Shown here one piece after another: positions 44,113 through 49,988 of a stretch of DNA of 49,988 bases. The position numbers were made by a program, and so were the translations under genes. Position 1 is the first letter of the stretch. Each line of letters begins with the position of its first letter. The stretch covers positions 1-49,988 of the forward strand of contig CAMLHT010000001.1 in assembly GCA_946479895.1 (NCBI GenBank), written 5' to 3'. This stretch comes from an uncultured Gemmatimonadota bacterium. Its GTDB lineage: Bacteria > Gemmatimonadota > Gemmatimonadetes > Gemmatimonadales > Gemmatimonadaceae. The notes below the pieces were generated by a model, which made no database searches, was not told the DNA's origin, and saw only the letters and a list, made by a program, of their open reading frames with translations.

Positions 44113-46623
44113 ATGGCATCGAAGAAGACGACCACCAGGCGCGCGCCGGCCGCGAAGAAGACGGTGGCGAAGCGCGCCGCGAAGACCACGCGCACCGCCA
44201 GGAAGCCGGCGGCGGCCCGGGGTCGCGCGGCGGCGCCGGACTACGAGGACGGCGAAGTCGGCGGCAGCACGCCGGCCCGCGAGGGCGGCACGCTCGTCAT
44301 CGTCGAGTCCCCGGCCAAGGCGAAGACGATCGGCAAGTACCTCGGCCGCGGCTATCGCGTTCGGGCGACGGTCGGCCACATCATGGACCTGCCCGAGAAG
44401 AAGCTCGGCATCGACGTCGACAACGGCTTCGAGCCGGACCTCGTGCCGATTCCGGGCAAGGAGAAGCGCATCGCCGAGCTGAAGTCGGCGGCGAAGGTCT
44501 CGAAGGAAGTGCTGATCGCCACCGACCCTGATCGCGAGGGAGAGGCGATCGCCTATCACGTCGCGGGGCAGATCCGGCCGAAGCGCGCCGGAAAGAAGGG
44601 ATCGGCCGCCGGCGGTCCGACCATCAAGCGCGTGCTGTTCCACGAGATCACGAAGGACGCGGTGCGCAAGGCGATCAACGAGGCCGGCGAGATCGACGAG
44701 CTCAAGGTCGAGGCCCAGCAGGCGCGCCGCGTGCTCGATCGTCTCGTGGGCTACAAGGCCAGCCCGCTCCTCTGGAAGACGGTGAAGAAGGGCCTGTCCG
44801 CGGGGCGCGTGCAGACCGTTGCCCTGCGCCTGATCGTCGAGCGCGAGCGGGAGATCCGCGCGTTCAAGCCGGTCGAGTACTGGTCCATCGAGGCGTTGCT
44901 GGAGAAGGGTGGCCAGCAGTTCACGGCGAAGCTCCACCAGATCGACGGCAAGAAGGCCGAGATCCCGAACGAGCAGGCCGCGCAGCGCATTCTCGACGAC
45001 ATGAAGGGGCGCAAGACCTTCCCGGTCACCGAGGTGAAGCGCCGCGAGCGCCGGAAGAACCCGGCGGCGCCGTTCACGACCTCGACGCTCCAGCAGGAAG
45101 CGGCCAAGAAGCTCGGCTTCGGGTCGAAGCGGACGATGCGCGTGGCGCAGGATCTCTACGAGGGCATCGAGATCGGCGACGGTGAGGGCCCGCAGGGCCT
45201 CATCACCTACATGCGTACCGACTCCACGCGCGTCGCCGACACCGCGGCGCACGCCGCGCAGGACTACGTCCGCACGCTCTTCGGGAAGGAGTTCCTCGCC
45301 GCGGGCCCGCAGCTCTACGGCAGCGGGAAGACCGCGTCGAAGAACGCGCAGGATGCCCACGAGGCCGTCCGTCCCACGGACCCGACGCGCCGTCCCGAGG
45401 ACATCCGCCGCTATCTCTCGCCCGACCAGTTCAAGCTCTACCAGCTCGTCTGGCAGCGCTTCATGGCGTCGCAGATGGCCCCGGCCGTCTTCGACACGAC
45501 GACGGTGGACTTCGACATTCCGTCGGCGACGCAGCCCGACATCGGCCGCCGCAACTACCTGTGGCGGTCCACGGGAAGCATCGTGAAGTTCCAGGGCTTC
45601 CTCGTCCTCTATCGCGAAGCGCGCGAGGAAGGCGAGCACAAGACGCTCGAGGACGAGATGGAGCTGCCGGTCGTGGAGGTCGGCGAGCAGGTGCCCTGCA
45701 AGGGCATCACGCCCTCGCAGCACTTCACCGAGCCCCCGCCGCGCTTCTCCGAGGCGAGCCTCGTGAAGGAGCTCGAGCGGCTCGGCATCGGGCGCCCGTC
45801 CACGTACGCGTCGATCATCTCCGTGCTGGCCGACCGCCGCTACGTCGAGCTCGTGAACAAGCGATTCTTCCCGACCGAAGTGGGCGAGACGGTCGAGAAG
45901 GTCATGGTCAAGCAGTTCCCGGACATCTTCAACGTCAACTTCACGTCGGAGATGGAGCTGGAGCTCGACAAGATCGAGGACGGATCGCTCGGCTGGCAGA
46001 AGGTCCTCAAGGATTTCTACACGCCGTTCGCCGCGCGCCTCGGCAAGGTGGACGCGCCCGCGCTCATCGCCGAGGCGTTCGACCTCTCACAGCTCCACAC
46101 GCTCAAGTGTCCGGAGTGCGGCGGCAAGCTCGAGCCGCGCGGCGGCTTCTTCGGGCCGTTCCTCGCCTGCGAGAATCATCCGAAGACCTGCAAGTACACG
46201 CGGCCGATCAAGGGCGAGCGGCAGAAGCCGGTGCTCACGGAGCACATGTGCCACCTCTGCGGCCAGCCGATGGTCGTCCGCCAGGGCCGCAGCGGCCAAT
46301 TCCTCGGGTGCAGCACGTTCCCGAAGTGCCGCGGCACCCGCTCGATGCCAACGGGCGTCTTCTGCCCGAAGGATGGCGGCGAGCTGGTCGAGCGCCGGTC
46401 GAAGAAGCGCGGGACGGCGTTCTACGCCTGCTCCAACGAGAACTGCGACTTCGTCATCTGGAACAAGCCCGTCGCCGAGGTCTGCCCGGAGTGCGCGTAC
46501 GTCGGCGCCGAGATGAAGTTCACCAAGGCGCGCGGCAACTTCCGGAAGTGCCTCAAGTGCGGCAACGAGTGGGACGCGCCCGAGGAGACGCCCGCCGAGG
46601 GCCCGGCCGCGCTGGCAGGGTAG
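44113..46623 (+). CDS. topA: DNA topoisomerase I (type IA)
   Basis: The 836-residue enzyme relaxes negative supercoils. Its TOPRIM domain begins at about residue 58 (GTLVIVESPAKAKTIGKYLG; metal site IATDPDREGEAIAYH). The catalytic tyrosine is Tyr 366 in GLITYMRTDSTR. The C-terminus holds four Cys4 zinc-finger-like ribbons (CPECGG, CHLCGQ, CPKDGG, CPECAY, each with a second Cys pair). The N-terminus has an extra tail of about 55 residues rich in Lys, Ala, Arg and Thr (ASKKTTTRRAPAAKKTVAKR, then AAKTTRTARKPAAARG), like histone H1 repeats, which E. coli TopA lacks. A start codon with ATCCGATAG before it has no strong ribosome binding site. Confidence 0.96.
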   Translation: MASKKTTTRRAPAAKKTVAKRAAKTTRTARKPAAARGRAAAPDYEDGEVGGSTPAREGGTLVIVESPAKAKTIGKYLGRGYRVRATVGHIMDLPEKKLGIDVDNGFEPDLVPIPGKEKRIAELKSAAKVSKEVLIATDPDREGEAIAYHVAGQIRPKRAGKKGSAAGGPTIKRVLFHEITKDAVRKAINEAGEIDELKVEAQQARRVLDRLVGYKASPLLWKTVKKGLSAGRVQTVALRLIVEREREIRAFKPVEYWSIEALLEKGGQQFTAKLHQIDGKKAEIPNEQAAQRILDDMKGRKTFPVTEVKRRERRKNPAAPFTTSTLQQEAAKKLGFGSKRTMRVAQDLYEGIEIGDGEGPQGLITYMRTDSTRVADTAAHAAQDYVRTLFGKEFLAAGPQLYGSGKTASKNAQDAHEAVRPTDPTRRPEDIRRYLSPDQFKLYQLVWQRFMASQMAPAVFDTTTVDFDIPSATQPDIGRRNYLWRSTGSIVKFQGFLVLYREAREEGEHKTLEDEMELPVVEVGEQVPCKGITPSQHFTEPPPRFSEASLVKELERLGIGRPSTYASIISVLADRRYVELVNKRFFPTEVGETVEKVMVKQFPDIFNVNFTSEMELELDKIEDGSLGWQKVLKDFYTPFAARLGKVDAPALIAEAFDLSQLHTLKCPECGGKLEPRGGFFGPFLACENHPKTCKYTRPIKGERQKPVLTEHMCHLCGQPMVVRQGRSGQFLGCSTFPKCRGTRSMPTGVFCPKDGGELVERRSKKRGTAFYACSNENCDFVIWNKPVAEVCPECAYVGAEMKFTKARGNFRKCLKCGNEWDAPEETPAEGPAALAG

Positions 46624-46642
46624 GCGCAGGTATCGCCGTGCT

Positions 46643-46668
46643 CCCCGAACCGCGATCAGGGTTCGGGG
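46643..46668 (+). terminator. Hairpin after topA
   Basis: CCCCGAACC (46643-46651) and GGTTCGGGG (46660-46668) form a perfect 9-bp stem with an 8-base loop, 20 bases after the topA stop. No T-tract follows, so termination may be weak, and the HD-GYP gene starting at 46685 may be partly read through. Confidence 0.55.
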
Positions 46669-46684
46669 GCGCGTCGGCCATCCC

Positions 46685-48037
46685 ATGACGGGCGTCGCGG
46701 CGGGCGAGCAGATCAGCCTCGGGGAGGTCGTCGCGTCGCTGTCGCACGCGCTCGACCTCACCGAAGGGCAGCCACTGGGCCATGCCATGCGCACGTGCGT
46801 CATCGGCATGCGCATCGCGGAGGAGTGTCGGCTGTCGTCGGCCGACAGGTCGTCGCTGTATTACGCGCTCCTCATGAAGGACGCCGGCTGTTCGGCGAAC
46901 GCGTCACGCTTTGCCGCCGTCTTCGGCACGGACGATCGCACCGCCAAGCCGCGGATGAAGGTCGCCGACTGGCATCGCAAGCTGGGCCTGGCCGCAAAGA
47001 CCTTCGCGGTCGCCGGGACGGGGCGCGGCATGCTCGCCCGCATCCGGCACTTCGCCGCGATCGCCCGCACGGAGGATTTCACCCGGGAGATCATCCAGAC
47101 ACGGTGCGAGCGCGGGTCGGCGATCGCGAGGCGCATCGGCTTCCCGGGTGACACCGCGGACGCGATCCGCTCGCTCGATGAGCACTGGTGCGGCCTCGGG
47201 TATCCGGACGGGAAGGTCGGTGACGAGATCCCCCTGCTGGCGCGCATCGCCAACCTGGCCCAGACGATCGATGCATTCCTCATGGACCGGGGAGTGGAGG
47301 CCGCGCTCCGCGTTGTGAAGGAGCGCCGGGGCGCCTGGTTCGATCCGCGGTTGTGCGAGGTGGTGAGGACGTGGACGCCCGATGACCCCCTGTGGCGTAC
47401 GCTCCGCAGGCCGGACCTCGACGCGGTCGTCGTAGGCCTGGAGCCCGAAGGCCGCCACCTCACGGTCGATGGCGACGGGCTCGACGAGGTTGCGCGGGCG
47501 TTCGCTGACATCATCGACGCCAAGTCTCCCTTCACCTGGCACCACTCGGTGCGCGTCGCCGACCTCGCGCGGGAGGCGATGAGCCACCTGGGCGCCGACG
47601 CGGACGAGCAGCGCCGCCTCTACCGCGCCGGCCTGCTGCACGACATCGGCAAGCTCGGCGTGTCGAACATGATCCTCGACAAGCCGGGGAAGCTCGAGGC
47701 CTGGGAGCGGCAGGAGGTCGAGCGGCACCCCATGCACTCGCTGGCGATCCTGATGCGCGTCACGACCTTTGGGGATCTCGCGTGGACGGCCAGCGTGCAT
47801 CACGAGGCGCTGGATGGATCAGGCTATCCGTGGAAGCTGACGGCGAAGCAGCTCGACTCCGCGGCGCGGACGCTGGCCGTGGCGGACGTCTACGATGCCC
47901 TGACCGCCGACAGGCCGTATCGCGCCGCGATGTCGCGTGACGACGCGCTGAGAATCATCGAGCAGCAACGAGGGGTCCGCCTGGATGCAGACTCGATCGA
48001 CGCGATCTCGGAGGTCACCAGGCGTCGGTCGTCATAG
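46685..48037 (+). CDS. Tandem HD-GYP domain protein (likely c-di-GMP phosphodiesterase)
   Basis: This 450-residue soluble protein holds two HD-GYP-type halves. The first (about residues 15-215) is degenerate: where HDIG is expected there is LLMKDAGCS, but the GYP-like EHWCGLGYPDGKVGDEIP is present. The second (about 275-440) is complete: HHSVRVADLAREAMSHLG, then GLLHDIGKLGVSNMILDKPG, the GYP-region HHEALDGSGYPWKL and DVYDALTADRPYR. HD-GYP enzymes hydrolyse c-di-GMP to GMP using a metal pair. I infer that the first half is regulatory. It is downstream of topA without a visible promoter and convergent with the PepSY gene. Confidence 0.9.
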   Translation: MTGVAAGEQISLGEVVASLSHALDLTEGQPLGHAMRTCVIGMRIAEECRLSSADRSSLYYALLMKDAGCSANASRFAAVFGTDDRTAKPRMKVADWHRKLGLAAKTFAVAGTGRGMLARIRHFAAIARTEDFTREIIQTRCERGSAIARRIGFPGDTADAIRSLDEHWCGLGYPDGKVGDEIPLLARIANLAQTIDAFLMDRGVEAALRVVKERRGAWFDPRLCEVVRTWTPDDPLWRTLRRPDLDAVVVGLEPEGRHLTVDGDGLDEVARAFADIIDAKSPFTWHHSVRVADLAREAMSHLGADADEQRRLYRAGLLHDIGKLGVSNMILDKPGKLEAWERQEVERHPMHSLAILMRVTTFGDLAWTASVHHEALDGSGYPWKLTAKQLDSAARTLAVADVYDALTADRPYRAAMSRDDALRIIEQQRGVRLDADSIDAISEVTRRRSS

Positions 48038-48047
48038 ATCCTGGTGA
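48015..48047. other. Hairpin across the convergent HD-GYP / PepSY gene ends
   Basis: TCACCAGG (48015-48022) and CCTGGTGA (48040-48047) are an exact 8-bp inverted repeat spanning the HD-GYP stop; a second small stem, AGGCG-AGTGCA-CGCCT, lies at 48051-48066. No T-tract. Possibly a bidirectional terminator for these convergent genes (28-base gap). Confidence 0.35.
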
Positions 48048-48065
48048 TCGAGGCGAGTGCACGCC

Positions 48066-48626
48066 TTACCAGAAGATCTTCTCGATGCCCGTCGGGTTCG
48101 GCTTGCGGATGCGCAGGTAGATGATGAGGCCCGTGATCGACAGGACCACGAGGGCGAGCGCCCAGAACATCGCCAGGACGAGGCCACCGTCACCGAACGC
48201 TTCGCCGCTGTGCAGCCGGTTCAGGAACGGCTTGTCCGCGTAGCTCTCGACCTTGTCCACCGTGCCGGCCGCGGCGGCCACCACGAACTTCCGGTCCTCG
48301 CCGCCCGCCGGCTTGCCCGTGTACACGGTGACCGTCGGATGGTCGCCCTTGAGCTGGAGCTCGATCTTGTCGATCGGAGCGCCGGGGGCGGCGGCGTTCA
48401 CCGCAGCGACCGCCCGGGTCACCGGGTCCTGCCAGGCGCTCGCCGGTCCGTCGGCCCTGACCGGGCTGACGAGGTCCCGCGTCCGCTCCCGCAGCGCCTC
48501 GTCCTCGCCGAAGAACTCGGTGATCGCCAGCGCCATGCCGGTGATGGCGGCGAAGAGAAGGAAGATGGTCGCCGGGAAGGCGATCCACCGGTGCCATTTG
48601 CGCCAGAAGACGGTCGTGAGGGCCAT
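48066..48626 (-). CDS. PepSY-domain membrane protein
   Basis: With the ATG at 48626 (MALTTVFWRKWHRWIAFPAT) the product has 186 residues; a TTG at 48674 would add 16. The first helix (IAFPATIFLLFAAITGMALA) follows the RKWHRWI motif of PepSY-associated membrane proteins. The periplasmic part (about 45-145) has a PepSY-like segment (DPVTRAVAAVNAAAPGAPID and KIELQLKGDHPTVTVYTG), and a second helix (about 158-178, LVLAMFWALALVVLSITGLI) leads to a basic tail ending KPNPTGIEKIFW. PepSY membrane proteins are often linked to iron-siderophore reduction or to metallopeptidase inhibition; here the substrate is unknown. The Shine-Dalgarno is weak at either start. Its start lies 98 bases from the divergent gene at 48725. 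Confidence 0.8.
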   Translation of the reverse strand: MALTTVFWRKWHRWIAFPATIFLLFAAITGMALAITEFFGEDEALRERTRDLVSPVRADGPASAWQDPVTRAVAAVNAAAPGAPIDKIELQLKGDHPTVTVYTGKPAGGEDRKFVVAAAAGTVDKVESYADKPFLNRLHSGEAFGDGGLVLAMFWALALVVLSITGLIIYLRIRKPNPTGIEKIFW

Positions 48627-48724
48627 GGAAAGGAGAACGTGAGCGGCAACCAGGGGAACGACACTCCTGTCCAAACGTAGCAGGAGCAGGCAACGTTGAT
48701 GTCGCCCCGGCGAGGAGAGTCCCG

Positions 48725-49903
48725 ATGCAGTCGATCATCCGCCACACCGCGCGCGTCGTCGCCGCGTCGCTCGTAGCGGCAACGGCCGTCGCGCAATCCA
48801 CGATCCCCGGCCAGCTCGGCGACCGGGAATTCTGGCAACTCGTCACCGACGTGTCCGAGCCCGGGGGCTCCTTCCGGTCAGACAACTTCGTGTCGAACGA
48901 GATGGGGTTTCTCTACCCGATCCCCGAGCTGAAGCGGACGACGAAGCCCGGCGGCGTCTACCTCGGCGTGGGCCCGGAGCAGAACTTCACCTATATCGCG
49001 GCGCTCCAGCCGCGGATGGCGGTGCTGTTCGACATCCGCCGGCAGATGATGATCCACCAGCTGATGTACAAGGCGCTGTTCGAGCTGTCGGCCGACCGGG
49101 CCGACTTCCTCTCGAGGCTGTTCTCGCGGCCGCGCCCGGCCGGCCTCGACACGACGACGAATGCGGTCGCGCTCTTCACCGCCTATCTCGACGCCGCCCC
49201 GGATTCCGCCGCGTACCGGCGGAACCTGGTCGCGATCCGCGAGCAGCTCGTCAGGAAGCACGGCTTCACGCTCTCGCCCGAGGATTCGGCGAGCCTCGAC
49301 TACGTCTATGGCGCCTTCTTCGAGGCGGGGCCGCTCATCACCTACAACTTCCGCCCCGGATCCGGCGGCGCGCGCTTCAACGGCGAGCGGATCGTCCTCC
49401 GCTCCGCGTCCGGCGACGTCATCGGCGGCACCACGATGCCCTGGATGCGGGGCGGCATGGCGAACTATGCCGAGCTTCAGTCGACGACCGACGGCATGGG
49501 CGCGTACCGGGCCTTCCTCGCCTCCGAGGAGACGTACCGCTACGTGCGGGACATGCACCTCCGCAACATGATCGTGCCGGTCGTGGGCAACTTCGCCGGG
49601 CCCAAGGCGATCCGGGCCGTCGGGCAGTACCTGCGCGACCACAACGCCACCGTGACGGCGTTCTATCTCTCGAACGTCGAGCAGTACCTCTTCCAGCAGG
49701 GCGACGACTGGCGGAAGTGGTTCGAGAACGTCGGCACGCTCCCGCTCGACTCGGCGAGCACCTTCATCCGGTCCGGGCGGGGCGGAACGTCCACCGGCGT
49801 CATCGGCCTGGCCTCGATGCTGGCGTCCATGCAGGAGCAGCTGGCGCTGTTCCGCGAGGGAAAGCTCACGACCTACTTCGACGTGATCAGGACCAGCCGG
49901 TAG
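48725..49903 (+). CDS. Conserved secreted protein, possible SAM-methyltransferase-like fold
   Basis: The 392-residue product starts with a signal peptide (MQSIIRHTARVVAASLVAAT, then AVAQS). The mature N-terminus (SFRSDNFVSNEMGFLYPIPE, GGVYLGVGPEQNFTYIAALQ, VLFDIRRQMMIHQLMYKALF and ELSADRADFLSRLFSRPRP) is a pattern that I recall from uncharacterised proteins of diverse diderm bacteria. GVGPEQNF followed about 20 residues later by DIRR resembles motifs I and II of Rossmann-fold SAM methyltransferases. The rest has STTDGMGAYRAFLASEETYR and AVGQYLRDHNATVTAFYLSN, the latter again Rossmann-like. A secreted methyltransferase-like fold would be unusual; the activity is unknown. RBS: AGGAGAGTCCCGATG is a good match at 48713. 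Confidence 0.75.
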   Translation: MQSIIRHTARVVAASLVAATAVAQSTIPGQLGDREFWQLVTDVSEPGGSFRSDNFVSNEMGFLYPIPELKRTTKPGGVYLGVGPEQNFTYIAALQPRMAVLFDIRRQMMIHQLMYKALFELSADRADFLSRLFSRPRPAGLDTTTNAVALFTAYLDAAPDSAAYRRNLVAIREQLVRKHGFTLSPEDSASLDYVYGAFFEAGPLITYNFRPGSGGARFNGERIVLRSASGDVIGGTTMPWMRGGMANYAELQSTTDGMGAYRAFLASEETYRYVRDMHLRNMIVPVVGNFAGPKAIRAVGQYLRDHNATVTAFYLSNVEQYLFQQGDDWRKWFENVGTLPLDSASTFIRSGRGGTSTGVIGLASMLASMQEQLALFREGKLTTYFDVIRTSR

Positions 49904-49988
49904 TTCGGGTCCTGGCGCATCTCGGAGAGGGGCTGTGCGCAATCCGCGAACAACACCCCATTATCATGAGGCATGCGGAAGACGGTTC
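49904..49988. other. Right-edge sequence, no gene assigned
   Basis: The last 85 bases follow the end of the secreted protein gene. Two ATGs, at 49966 (MRHAEDG) and 49973 (MRKTV), could open a gene running off the window, with a -10-like TATCAT at 49963-49968, but too little is present to decide. I see no terminator. Confidence 0.2.

Overview
The window is GC-rich chromosomal DNA from a Gram-negative, diderm bacterium. It encodes a secretin (PilQ), a TolC-type channel, lipoproteins and a C-terminal outer-membrane barrel. The gene style (very high GC at third positions, ATGA-coupled operons, an ABC permease fused to an M1 aminopeptidase, a zincin/beta-propeller/barrel fusion, pilMNOPQ followed by aroC-aroK) fits Gemmatimonadota best. 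That placement is inference from style; there is no rRNA gene in the window to test it. I see no prophage, insertion sequence, CRISPR array, tRNA or rRNA.

Left part (1-25000), mostly housekeeping and envelope genes in short units: a truncated membrane protein; a glycine-zipper lipoprotein; infA; an ABC ATPase coupled to a permease-aminopeptidase fusion; threonylcarbamoyl-AMP synthase and a MATE exporter; an alpha/beta hydrolase; an Hsp15-like S4 protein; a TetR-TolC-HlyD efflux unit that has no inner-membrane pump beside it; a D-threonine-aldolase-like PLP enzyme; a RidA protein; a Spy-like periplasmic protein; a membrane diguanylate cyclase; an Slt-type lytic transglycosylase; the zincin/propeller/barrel protein; and ArfB.

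Centre and right (25178-41758) is a type IV pilus locus. pilS-pilR (two-component system with a sigma-54 activator) are translationally coupled to a polyprenyl-phosphate sugar synthase-like GT2 and a TMTC-like GT-C glycosyltransferase. Then comes pilA, preceded by a good sigma-54 (-24/-12) promoter and, about 150 bases upstream, a perfect 7+5+7 palindrome suited to PilR. Three minor pilins, pilMNOPQ and a large lipoprotein follow. The assembly and retraction motor genes (pilB, pilT, pilC, pilD) are not in the window. Then follow aroC, aroK, a DUF494/Smg-like gene and topA, a tandem HD-GYP protein, a PepSY membrane protein and a conserved uncharacterised protein.

The most unusual material is between genes. 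There is a 71-base inverted repeat with four mismatches enclosing 19-base tandem repeats, between pilA and the minor pilins. There is a three-tier nested inverted repeat around a terminator before infA. There are two 41-base tandem units whose palindromes differ by compensating changes (near 19,765), and a 19-base perfect inverted repeat between convergent genes (near 9,335). Together they suggest structured intergenic elements, possibly repeated across the genome.

Functional links: PilS/PilR probably switch on pilA; the two glycosyltransferases in the same operon may decorate the Ser/Thr-rich pilin; PilMNOPQ form the envelope-spanning complex; the diguanylate cyclase and the HD-GYP protein could make and degrade c-di-GMP.
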